Assembly: GCF_011378715.1 (NCBI RefSeq)
Contig: NZ_WTKU01000010.1
Span: forward strand, 62,001-126,000
Origin: Psychromonas sp. SA13A
GTDB lineage: Bacteria; Pseudomonadota; Gammaproteobacteria; Enterobacterales; Psychromonadaceae
Direction: 5' to 3'
DNA length: 64,000 nucleotides
Positions 1-8,380 of this stretch are shown piece by piece; the first letter of the stretch is position 1; each line of letters begins with the position of its first letter. Both the position numbers and the translations under genes were made by a program. The notes under the pieces are model-generated. The model ran no database searches, had not been told where the DNA came from, and worked only from the letters and a program-made list of their open reading frames with translations.

Positions 1-1589
1 CCAACTGGTCTGCGGAGCAATTAATTGGTCTTAATGGCCAAGGCTTTAGTGTTGGTTTATCTAACATGGGTTGGGCAGTGACATCTGCCATTGCTTTTGT
101 ATTAATGGCTTGTGTGTTTTTGCCTATGTTCATTCGCAAAGGGATCACCACTATTCCCGACTATATAGAAGACCGATTTGGGCCTACAGCACGTAATGTG
201 ATTGCTTGGTGTATTTTGGTTAATATGGCAGCAGTGGCATTACCTTCGGTGGTTTATGCTGGTGCATTAGGCCTTAGTAAAATTTTTGATGTTTCCTCTC
301 TATTCGGCATTTCAGATTCAAGTGCACTGATCATCTCTATTATTTTTATTACTATTATCGGTGGGTTCTACGCCATTTTTGGCGGCTTAAAAGCAGTTGT
401 TGTTTCGGATACGGTCAACGGTATTGGCTTTTTTATAGGCAGCATTCTAGTACTCATATTAGCATTGCGAGCATTAGGCGCTGGTGACGCAGGTGATGGA
501 TTAGTTGAACTTGTCACTAAAGAACCACAAATGCTTAATGCCGTTAGTTCTCCTAAGGTGAATGTGCCTTTTGGAGCTATTTTTACTGGCATGCTATTAA
601 TGAACATTTATTTTGCTTGTACAAATCAAGTTATCATTCAACGAGCACTTGGTGCTAAAAGCTTAGCTGAAGGGCAAAAAGGGGTATTAATAGCCGGCAT
701 TATTAAGATTATTAGTATATTCATTTTAATTGTACCTGGTATTGCAGCTTACCACCTTTATGGCTCTGAAAATATTCGCCCAGATGAAGCCTACCCGCTA
801 TTAATTAATCGCCTGTTACCTGAAGCCGTGGTCGGTTTTTTTGGTGCCGTTCTTTTTGGTGCAATTATTTCAACTTTCAATTCAACCATTAACTCTTGCT
901 CTACTATCTTTGCGGTTAATATTTATAAGCCATACCATAAAGGAAAAATGGATCCGGCAAAATGTATTACTGCCGGTAAATGGTTTGGTGCAGGCTTGGC
1001 TTTATTCGCAGCTATATGTGCACCGTTTATAAAATTTGCACCGCAGGGTTTATATATGTTCATGCAAGAATTCAATGCATTATTTACTATCCCTATGCTG
1101 TTAATGATTTTGGTTGGTATGGTATCTAAACGCGCTAGTTCAACGGCGACTATTTCCGGTATGTTGACCTACATGGCTCTATATTTATTCTTCCGCTTTG
1201 GTTATACAGGTTGGGATTTACATTTCTTGCATAAAACTGCCATCTACTTTGGTTGTGGTTTACTGGTCACCGCTGTTATCACTTATTTGCACCCTGCTGA
1301 AATTGTTAAAAGAAGAGTTCAAGAAGCTCCTGTTAATATTCAAAACTGGAAACATCTTCGTCTAGCATCAGTGGCTACGACAGTATTAATGGTCGCAACT
1401 TATGCCGTCGCTTCTCCAATCGGCGTTGTTGCACCTATTGAGGAGATCCCTGGTAATTTAATGATTATTTTATTCGCTTCTCTATTCAGTACTTGGGCGA
1501 TTAATACTGTTATTAAAAGATATTGTGATAATAAAGCCAATAGTATTTTTGAAAGTGGCCCTAAAGAGGAATTAATAAAACAAGTTTAA
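1..1589 (+). CDS. Sodium/solute symporter, SSS (SLC5) family, 5' truncated
   Basis: Integral inner-membrane transporter that would couple Na+ entry to uptake of a small solute, probably a sugar or related compound. The frame is open to the left edge (first full codon at base 3), so the N-terminus lies outside the window. The visible protein is a run of hydrophobic helices with family hallmarks: an NWSAEQLIGLNGQ-like stretch just before the first in-window Met, a TTIPDYIEDRFG segment after the next helix, and a long helix with many Gly and Ala. It resembles SglT/YidK-type members, but the substrate cannot be read from sequence. The C-terminus is complete and is followed by a good terminator. 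Family sure, substrate unknown. Confidence 0.9.
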   Translation, partial: NWSAEQLIGLNGQGFSVGLSNMGWAVTSAIAFVLMACVFLPMFIRKGITTIPDYIEDRFGPTARNVIAWCILVNMAAVALPSVVYAGALGLSKIFDVSSLFGISDSSALIISIIFITIIGGFYAIFGGLKAVVVSDTVNGIGFFIGSILVLILALRALGAGDAGDGLVELVTKEPQMLNAVSSPKVNVPFGAIFTGMLLMNIYFACTNQVIIQRALGAKSLAEGQKGVLIAGIIKIISIFILIVPGIAAYHLYGSENIRPDEAYPLLINRLLPEAVVGFFGAVLFGAIISTFNSTINSCSTIFAVNIYKPYHKGKMDPAKCITAGKWFGAGLALFAAICAPFIKFAPQGLYMFMQEFNALFTIPMLLMILVGMVSKRASSTATISGMLTYMALYLFFRFGYTGWDLHFLHKTAIYFGCGLLVTAVITYLHPAEIVKRRVQEAPVNIQNWKHLRLASVATTVLMVATYAVASPIGVVAPIEEIPGNLMIILFASLFSTWAINTVIKRYCDNKANSIFESGPKEELIKQV

Positions 1590-1604
1590 CCCTGAGTTAA
1601 GGGT

Positions 1605-1637
1605 GGCCACATTACTTTTGTGATGTGGCCTTTTTTG
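1605..1637 (+). terminator. Intrinsic terminator after the SSS symporter
   Basis: An 8-bp perfect stem (ggccacat at 1605-1612 with atgtggcc at 1623-1630) is followed directly by six T. It lies 15 bases after the symporter stop codon. Confidence 0.85.
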
Positions 1638-1916
1638 TTTGAAAATCATACTTACACTGAACTAATGGGATAAGTCTCATTAATACCCTATTCATTCAAG
1701 ATGTACATAACCACAACTCATGGTGTGAACTGTTCCTAGGCACTGTATCACTGCAAACAAAGGTGAAGTATCTAAGGGATATATACTATTATTATGGGTT
1801 TAAGCCCATAAGCGAGCCAGTACGCTTACTTTCATGCATCTCTACGTTATACAATATTTTTTAATACTTTTTGACCTTTATTTAGAACTGCTGTTTAGAA
1901 CAATTATTTTGCTCCT
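1638..1916. other. Intergenic region before the LysR gene
   Basis: No gene seen. It holds an 18-base perfect palindrome at 1793-1810 (tatgggttt and its complement), which could be a dyad operator or a small hairpin. LysR-type regulators often bind dyads close to their own gene, but no T-N11-A site stands out, so a link is only a guess. Confidence 0.4.
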
Positions 1917-1982
1917 ATGATTCATAGTCTAGGAATAATAGAAGTTAGCCTTGTTATAATTCAGGCGTTTACAGGAATGAAT

Positions 1983-2867
1983 ATGGAAAAACTCTTATTA
2001 CATTTTAAAGAAGCGGCTTTACAGGCCTCTATTTCTCAAGCAAGTATTGAGCTAGGGGTTAGCCAACCTGCTATCAGCAAAAGTATTAAGCTATTAGAAG
2101 CTCGTTACCAGACCTCATTATTTGAACGTAAAGCTAGAGGTGTAACATTGACTCCTGCTGGTAGAATATTACTTGATCGCGTGCAGCGAATAGAAAATGA
2201 ATTAGTCGCCATAACACAAGAAATCAAAGCGTTAGATCATCAAAAAACAATCTTAAAAATTGGTGCAGGAAGTGCTTGGGAAGGCCCTATTTGTAATTTT
2301 TTACCCAACTTTTACTTAAAATATCCACATGTAAGAATAGAGGTGCAGTCTAATACTATTTATCAGCTTATTCCTGCCCTACTTAATGATGAAATTGAGT
2401 TAGCTTTTGGTGGCGAAGATGGCGCATCTTTGGTTAAAAATAATGAACTCAGCTTCACGCCTATGATGAAAAGCCGCATGTGTATTATGGCGAATAAGAA
2501 TCATCCCCTAGCACAAGGCCAAATATGCGACCTCGAAATGTTAACTCAATACCCTTGGGTAGCTTTTCAAAATTCTAAAGTCATGTTGGATCATCTTAAT
2601 CAGCAGTTAGACCTAGAGCGAATAAGACCTGTTAACTTCATTTTACAAACTGATTTTCTACAAATGGCCTTAACTATGGTTAAACACAGCGATGCATTAA
2701 TGTGTATTTCCAACCGTCAACTTAATCAATATAACCAGTCTGATATTACAGAAGTACGCATTAAAGAACCGATTTGGCACTATCACCTTGGTGTTTGGTC
2801 AAAGTCTCCTAAATATCGCAGTCAGACAGCTTTAGATTTTATTGAAGAGATAATCAAGCATGTATAA
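1983..2867 (+). CDS. LysR-family transcriptional regulator
   Basis: DNA-binding regulator with an N-terminal winged helix-turn-helix (residues about 5-62; ASIELGVSQPAISKSIKLLE is the recognition region) and a C-terminal LysR substrate-binding domain (about 90-290). The frame opens at 1917, but the ATG at 1983 is preferred: cagga at 1972-1976 gives a Shine-Dalgarno six bases upstream, and the resulting start (MEKLLLHFKEAA) matches where LysR proteins begin. Length (294 residues) is normal. It faces the dauA-like gene across a 200-base gap and has the symporter upstream on the same strand. Its inducer and targets cannot be read from sequence; the symporter is one possible target. Confidence 0.93.
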   Translation: MEKLLLHFKEAALQASISQASIELGVSQPAISKSIKLLEARYQTSLFERKARGVTLTPAGRILLDRVQRIENELVAITQEIKALDHQKTILKIGAGSAWEGPICNFLPNFYLKYPHVRIEVQSNTIYQLIPALLNDEIELAFGGEDGASLVKNNELSFTPMMKSRMCIMANKNHPLAQGQICDLEMLTQYPWVAFQNSKVMLDHLNQQLDLERIRPVNFILQTDFLQMALTMVKHSDALMCISNRQLNQYNQSDITEVRIKEPIWHYHLGVWSKSPKYRSQTALDFIEEIIKHV

Positions 2868-3069
2868 AAAACGGACTTCAAAATCGTACTTTTAGTCGCA
2901 CATCCGTTTCATATTAAGAACACTTTTCATTGCTGCATCTATTCGCATAAACTCTGCACGCCGCCCTATCAAGCCGAACAACATACCTTGATTTCGGGAT
3001 ATTGATACAAAGGCTCAGCCGAGAGGCAGCATTTACTTGTCATAAGATTTAAATCGGTTGTTACCTGTA

Positions 3070-4761
3070 TCAATGCATATTACGTGCAATTGCAATCCCA
3101 TCTTTAAGTGTTCGAGAGAATTGTAATTTACGTGGTTTAAAGCGAATACCAGCACGTCGTAATTTCAACACCATACGCGGCTGCAGATTATTAATCACTA
3201 AGCCTATCTGCTGTTTATCAAGACTTTCTTTAATCGATTCAATAGCAATAATCGCACTCATATCCAGCATAGTAACTTCGGACATATCGAGTATGATGAC
3301 ACGAAGATTTGGTGTGACAATTGAAATACTTTGCAATGCTTTTTGCGCTGACCCAAAAAATAATGAACCGTTAATATCATAGATAACAATGCTGTCAGAG
3401 AGATCATCATAAACTTCATGATTTTTCTCGACTCGCGAGGTATCTGTCAGAGTAATACTTCGGCGAATAAACAACATCGCAGCTAAACCAATTCCAACGG
3501 CCACTGCAATGGTCATATCAAAAAGTACCGTCAGAACAAAACATAAAATAAGTACAATAACATCGTCTTTAGGTGCAACTTTAACCGTACGGATGAAATG
3601 TTTCGCTTCACTCATATTCCATGCAACCACTAATAATAATGCCGCCATCGATGCCATGGGGATATAAGCTAACAAAGGTGTCAATGCGAGTATTGAGCCA
3701 AGAATAAATAAACCATGAACGACAGCAGCAAGAGGGATCGTACCGCCTGCTTTGATATTTGCCGCCGTACGAGCTATTGCAGCGGTTGCTGGAATACCAC
3801 CAAATAATGGCGCAATCATGTTACCAATACCTTGACCGATAAGTTCATCATTTGGGTTATGTTTCTTGCCAGACATCCCGTCAGCGACTACTGCACATAA
3901 CAAAGACTCAAGCGAACCTAATATCGCAATAGTGATCGCGGCAGGTAAAAGCATTTTGATAAGGTCAAAGCTGATGCCAATTGGCTGACCATCTGCATTT
4001 GGTAAATTCCATGGCCATTCAAAAGCAGGTAAAATAGCAGGAATACCATCACCGGTTATGCCGTTTATATCATAGTGAAATCGACTGCCAATAGTAGCAA
4101 CGGAAAAGTCCGCATAAAAGTATTGGAACCCCCAAGCAGTAATAGAGCCAACAAGCAGTGCAATCAGATGCCCTGGTACTTTTGAGTGTACTCGAGGCCA
4201 CAACAATAAAATGGCAATGGTAAGCCCACCGATGAAAAATTCTTGAAAATTGATCGTTGGCAATGAATAGATAATTAAAGAGAGTTTTTCAAGATAATCC
4301 CCTTCAAATGTCGCAATGCTCAGCCCTAAAAAATCTTTTATTTGTAATGTGCCTATAACAACACCAATACCCGCTGTAAATCCAATAATAACCGGGTAGG
4401 GAACAATCTCAATAAGCTTTCCAAGCTTACCGACCCCCATCAAAATTAAAAAGATACCCGCCATAAATCCACTGATCAACAATCCCCCGATTCCAAATTG
4501 ATGAACAATTGGTAACAAGACAACCACAAAGGCGGCTGTAGGTCCTGATATATTTACTTTTGAGCCGCCACAAACAGCAATAAAAAGACCGGAAATAATA
4601 GCGGTATATAATCCATGTTGGGGGGGGACACCACTGGCAATAGCTAATGCCATAGAGAGAGGCAAGGCAATAACGCCTACGGCTAACCCCGCTAATACAT
4701 TTGCTTGAATATCAAAAAGTGTCGGTTTGCTCGAAATAGATTTTTTTAATGCAGAAAACAA
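3070..4761 (-). CDS. dauA: SulP-family anion transporter, DauA-like (C4-dicarboxylate/sulfate type)
   Basis: Inner-membrane SulP transporter. Residues 1-430 are membrane helices with the SulP signature (ISGPTAAFVV near residue 71) and VKVAPKDDVIVLILCF before the last helices; residues about 440-555 form a cytoplasmic STAS domain. I recognise close resemblance to E. coli DauA (YchM) along the whole length, for example FLGLSIATFE and LLPAAITIAILGSLESLLCAVVADGMSG. DauA takes up succinate and other C4-dicarboxylates; relatives carry sulfate or bicarbonate. The start appears to be TTG at 4761: the frame has no ATG before residue 37, which lies inside the first helix, and a stop occurs upstream. 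It stands alone. Confidence 0.88.
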   Translation of the reverse strand: MFSALKKSISSKPTLFDIQANVLAGLAVGVIALPLSMALAIASGVPPQHGLYTAIISGLFIAVCGGSKVNISGPTAAFVVVLLPIVHQFGIGGLLISGFMAGIFLILMGVGKLGKLIEIVPYPVIIGFTAGIGVVIGTLQIKDFLGLSIATFEGDYLEKLSLIIYSLPTINFQEFFIGGLTIAILLLWPRVHSKVPGHLIALLVGSITAWGFQYFYADFSVATIGSRFHYDINGITGDGIPAILPAFEWPWNLPNADGQPIGISFDLIKMLLPAAITIAILGSLESLLCAVVADGMSGKKHNPNDELIGQGIGNMIAPLFGGIPATAAIARTAANIKAGGTIPLAAVVHGLFILGSILALTPLLAYIPMASMAALLLVVAWNMSEAKHFIRTVKVAPKDDVIVLILCFVLTVLFDMTIAVAVGIGLAAMLFIRRSITLTDTSRVEKNHEVYDDLSDSIVIYDINGSLFFGSAQKALQSISIVTPNLRVIILDMSEVTMLDMSAIIAIESIKESLDKQQIGLVINNLQPRMVLKLRRAGIRFKPRKLQFSRTLKDGIAIARNMH

Positions 4762-5282
4762 GATGTGCTCACTTATAGGCTCTAACGATAAAATTGGATC
4801 TTACTCTTTCATCTTGTATTTCTCAATAATTCATAAAAAAATAGAAGTTAAACTGAGTTATTATTTTTAAAATAAGTACTGAAATTATGAAATTCTTTAA
4901 ATATTATTAATTGTTATCTTTATTAAATTAGAGGGAAATGTTTTAGCATTCTCGTGGAGCTGTGTTTCTTAATAGAAATGGAGGTAGTTGATAGAAATGG
5001 AGGTAGTTGCGTGCATAATTTTAATCAATATGGATCGCTTGTCTTTAATCGAACTAGTTTGATAATACCTGTTATTAACATTATCTTAAGAGCTTGTTTT
5101 ACCTTACTCAGAAGAAGATATTGATGAGCATGAGCGCGATGCTTTAAAAAATTTTGAGACACCTCTATGATGAGCGACTCAAGATCATATTCCTAGCATC
5201 CGTTTACCCCCTGCAGCTTATTGATTTTTGCGTCTTCATGTTAATGATTATATCGCCTGAATAACGCTTTTACAGCAGAAAC
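4762..5282. other. Intergenic region with a 19-bp tandem duplication and possible coding remnant
   Basis: No intact gene. Bases 4972-4990 are repeated exactly at 4991-5009 (atagaaatggaggtagttg twice). On the plus strand 5090-5164 reads as a short, hydrophilic, protein-like frame (ELVLPYSEEDIDEHERDA onward) ending in TGA, and a second frame picks up just after it. This could be the decayed end of a lost gene. I do not recognise the family. Confidence 0.35.
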
Positions 5283-5310
5283 AAAAACAGCGCTAAAAAG
5301 CGCTGTTTTT
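5283..5310 (-). terminator. Intrinsic terminator after pstS
   Basis: Perfect 11-bp inverted repeat (aaaaacagcgc at 5283-5293 and its complement at 5300-5310) with a 6-base loop. Read on the minus strand it ends in five T, 35 bases past the pstS stop codon. Confidence 0.85.
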
Positions 5311-5344
5311 TATTACTTTCCTTACTAGGAACTCTACTGAGGAG

Positions 5345-6310
5345 TTAAAGCCCTAGTTTAGCTAGCTCTTTTTCTACTACTGCAACAGGTAGTGGAATAT
5401 AACCATCTTTTTTCACTATGCCTTGGCCCTGCTCAGATAACATTAGCTTAATGAACTCAGCTTGTAGCGGTGAAAGTGGTTTGTTTGGGTGCTTGTTAAC
5501 ATAAACGTATAGGAAACGAGAGAGTGGGTATTTACCACTGATTGCATTTTCCATGCTCGCTTCAACAAATGGGCCGCCTTTCTTAGATAAAGCTACGGCT
5601 TTAACGCCGGCTACTTTATAACCAATACCAGAGTAACCGATAGAATTTAAAGAAGAAGCGACAGATTGAACAACTGATGCTGAACCTGGCTGCTCATTAA
5701 CAGAGTTTTTAAAGTCACCCTTACATAATGCTTTTGACTTAAAGTAACCGTAAGTGCCAGATACAGAGTTACGTCCAAATAATTGAATATCTTTACCAGA
5801 CCAGCTACCTTCTAGGCCAACATCAGCCCAGCGAGTTGCATTTTTGTCATTACCACATTTTTGTGTAGAGGAGAAAATCGCATCAACCTGTTTGATTGAC
5901 AAACCTTTAATTGGGTTATCTTTATTAACAAATACTGCCAGTGCATCGATTGCAACACGTACTTGAGTTGGCTTGTAACCGTAACGCTTCTCGAATGCTT
6001 CTATTTCTTTAGACTTCATTTTACGGCTCATTGGACCGAACTGAGAAGTACCTTCTGTAAGAGATGGTGGCGCAGTTGAAGAGCCTGCAGCTTGAATTTG
6101 AATGTTAATATTTGGGTATTGGCGTTTAAATTCTTCAGCCCAAAATGTCATCATGTTTGCTAATGTATCAGAACCAACAGATGAAAGGTTGCCAGAAATA
6201 CCGCTTACTTTAGTGTAAGTTGGCAAAACATGATCTGCTGCAAGAACAGGCGTTGAAATTAATGACGCAGTACCTAAAGTAACCGCTGCTGCTAACATTT
6301 TAAGTTTCAT
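5345..6310 (-). CDS. pstS: Periplasmic phosphate-binding protein PstS
   Basis: Substrate-binding component of high-affinity phosphate uptake. Residues 1-24 are a Sec signal peptide (cleavage after PVLA). The mature protein shows phosphate-binding-protein motifs: [12 protein letters not shown] near the N-terminus, [22 protein letters not shown], and [13 protein letters not shown] in the second lobe. Length (321) is usual. The Shine-Dalgarno is ggag ahead of the ATG. A terminator follows and no pstC, pstA, pstB or phoU lies beside it, so the permease must be encoded elsewhere. A Pho-box-like sequence about 110 bases upstream suggests PhoB control. Confidence 0.95.
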   Translation of the reverse strand: MKLKMLAAAVTLGTASLISTPVLAADHVLPTYTKVSGISGNLSSVGSDTLANMMTFWAEEFKRQYPNINIQIQAAGSSTAPPSLTEGTSQFGPMSRKMKSKEIEAFEKRYGYKPTQVRVAIDALAVFVNKDNPIKGLSIKQVDAIFSSTQKCGNDKNATRWADVGLEGSWSGKDIQLFGRNSVSGTYGYFKSKALCKGDFKNSVNEQPGSASVVQSVASSLNSIGYSGIGYKVAGVKAVALSKKGGPFVEASMENAISGKYPLSRFLYVYVNKHPNKPLSPLQAEFIKLMLSEQGQGIVKKDGYIPLPVAVVEKELAKLGL

Positions 6311-6420
6311 TCAAAACTCCATTTTCTACTAAGTTAATTTTTATGATTTGTATTTCATTAATTATTTAACAAAATATTCATTACGCTTCGTAGCGATGTT
6401 GCTTAATATGCAGCTTTAAT

Positions 6421-6438
6421 GTGACACTTTGATTACAA
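6421..6438 (-). promoter_or_regulatory. Pho-box-like site upstream of pstS
   Basis: On the minus strand, two TGTnAY half-sites (TGTAAT and TGTCAC) start exactly 11 bases apart, the spacing of PhoB half-sites in a Pho box. Position (about 110 bases before pstS) and target gene both fit. No third half-site is clear. Confidence 0.55.
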
Positions 6439-6485
6439 GTGAATTATTTTATTCATTTTTTATTCATTGTTTTATGGGTAGAAAC

Positions 6486-6517
6486 AAAAAAGGCTTATTA
6501 CATTTAAGTAATAAGCC
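6486..6517 (-). terminator. Intrinsic terminator after the DUF3466 gene
   Basis: Perfect 10-bp stem (ggcttattac at 6492-6501 with its complement at 6508-6517), 6-base loop, then six T on the minus strand. It lies 30 bases past the DUF3466 stop codon. Confidence 0.9.
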
Positions 6518-6546
6518 CTTTAAATCATAACGTTAACTATCTTAAA

Positions 6547-8373
6547 TTATTTTTTATTAACGCTAAGTCTGCGTATTAATATTAACGGTAAAGCAAATAT
6601 CCATAACCAAAAACTTGCACCACCGCTGCGCTCGTAAGAAGTCTCACTATCAACCAACGCTTCAGATTCCCAACAGTTTGGGCTGTTATCAGGCTCTGAA
6701 GTTAAGTCAGGTGTTAATTTCACCATTATCTGTGATGCATTAGTTTTATTGGTATAGTCGTCAATACTGTCGTATTGATAACCTTGAGCCAAAATCACGC
6801 CGTTATCATTAATCGCCGTTGCACTTTGTAAACGAATTAACGGATGTGTAACCACACCATCAGCATCCGCGCTGCACAGCAAATCTTCTAAGAACCAACT
6901 ATCACCGCTGGTTTTATCATATAAAAATGCACTTTGTGTGCGAGAATTACCACCTGAAACAGGAGCCGTTTGGTCATAGGCATCGGCTTTACCGACAATC
7001 AGCCCCTTGTTATTCATATCATAACCCTGGCTATTCGCTCCGACTTTAGAAGCACTGTCGCCAGCTAAACGTTGTTTAGTTGATAATACTTTTTTATTTT
7101 CCAATGGCTCGTCAATACTTTTATTGTCGATATCATAAATAAACATTTCTATAGGTTTATTTACGTTTGTAGATGATGAGTATTGTCGATTACCCATTAC
7201 GATATTATCGTCGGTAATCGTTTGAGCCCATGAGCTATAGTAAGTATCATCATCGTCATAATCACCACTACCATCATAACTTTCATCTGTTGCTGATGTT
7301 ATTGCTGTTGGTTCCCCATAAACACCGTCGTCACTAGGAGTCATGATAATCGCACGTTGACGCGCACCTACATCACTATCTGAGTATTCATATGATGAAA
7401 CACCGACCGCAATCCCAGCACTGTTAATGTCTAACGCCACTGCACTGTATGTCGCGTTACTGCCTTCGTTTGTTGTATTATCATCTAACCATTTTGTTGC
7501 CAGAGCAAAACCTGTTATTTCAGTTTCAGTCCCGGTGTATTCCCAAGCCCAAGCTTGTGTATCAAAACCAGGGCAATAAACAAGGTCATTGAGAGTATCA
7601 ACCTCATCGATATCACCGCTGCTATAACAAAGGTCAAAATTATCAGTATCATCATCACCGCCAGATAAAGACTTACTGCTGCTACCTATAATTAGCGTTT
7701 TAGTGATTTGCTTAGGGGCCGTGCCATAAGTCACATCACGCATTTTATAAGCACTAGTAAAACCACCATCTGTATCAAAGTCAGGCATTAATGAAACCGA
7801 TGCTGTGCTGGTACTCGCATCAGTGATAAAACCACGACGCACAAAGTCACGTGTTGCATCTGATGCGTAAGGCGCAGAGCCATATCCGACAGCAAAACTG
7901 CCACTTAATAAACTAGAATCTACAACATCTGTTACTTTAACATCGGTATCGCTGCCAAAACCTTCGATATTAATATTACTGGTTGCACCGAAGAAATAAC
8001 TACTTGGATCAGCATTACCAGCATCAATATCAAACATTGCATTACGCCAAGCTTGATAACCATTTTCAAAACTTAAATCCGCACTACTTTCACTACCTTC
8101 AAATGCAAAATCACAAATATCATCATCATAAAAACAGGTTTGATTAAAGGTAAAAGGCAATCCTAAGTCGATATCTTGATCTAGTTGCGCTTTGAAAGCG
8201 TAAGCTGCAAATAAACTGCCTTCTTCAGTAATAGCTGACGGGAATGGGCCTATAATACTGCCGTCTGTATCAACAGATAATATTTCAACACTATAATAAG
8301 GTGTTGTCGTCGCGGCCCAGGCACTGCTTGCAGATAACAGGGCGATAATTGAGATACTTTTTGTGTATTTCAT
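6547..8373 (-). CDS. DUF3466-type exported protein with GlyGly-CTERM-like sorting tail
   Basis: Function unknown. The frame opens at 8424, but the ATG at 8373 is the likely start: it gives a clean signal peptide (MKYTKSISIIALLSASSAWA, cleaved before ATTTPYY), with a ggag ribosome site inside the end of uup. The mature protein is acidic, rich in Asp, Ser and Thr, with recurrent segments such as GEPTAI, NSAGIAVGVSS and NNKGLIVGKAD that suggest a repeat or propeller fold. The C-terminus reads SGGASFW, a hydrophobic stretch, then RRLSVNKK, the three-part GlyGly-CTERM pattern processed by rhombosortase in Vibrio and Shewanella. The DUF3466 call rests on this architecture and on its place after uup, as I recall from Vibrio genomes. 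Confidence 0.75.
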   Translation of the reverse strand: MKYTKSISIIALLSASSAWAATTTPYYSVEILSVDTDGSIIGPFPSAITEEGSLFAAYAFKAQLDQDIDLGLPFTFNQTCFYDDDICDFAFEGSESSADLSFENGYQAWRNAMFDIDAGNADPSSYFFGATSNINIEGFGSDTDVKVTDVVDSSLLSGSFAVGYGSAPYASDATRDFVRRGFITDASTSTASVSLMPDFDTDGGFTSAYKMRDVTYGTAPKQITKTLIIGSSSKSLSGGDDDTDNFDLCYSSGDIDEVDTLNDLVYCPGFDTQAWAWEYTGTETEITGFALATKWLDDNTTNEGSNATYSAVALDINSAGIAVGVSSYEYSDSDVGARQRAIIMTPSDDGVYGEPTAITSATDESYDGSGDYDDDDTYYSSWAQTITDDNIVMGNRQYSSSTNVNKPIEMFIYDIDNKSIDEPLENKKVLSTKQRLAGDSASKVGANSQGYDMNNKGLIVGKADAYDQTAPVSGGNSRTQSAFLYDKTSGDSWFLEDLLCSADADGVVTHPLIRLQSATAINDNGVILAQGYQYDSIDDYTNKTNASQIMVKLTPDLTSEPDNSPNCWESEALVDSETSYERSGGASFWLWIFALPLILIRRLSVNKK

Positions 8374-8380
8374 GTAAACA

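Noticed and set aside
2868-2909. Terminator after the LysR gene (aaaacgga / tccgttt)
   Set aside because: The arms are 7 bp with a loop of nearly 30 bases and no T-run.
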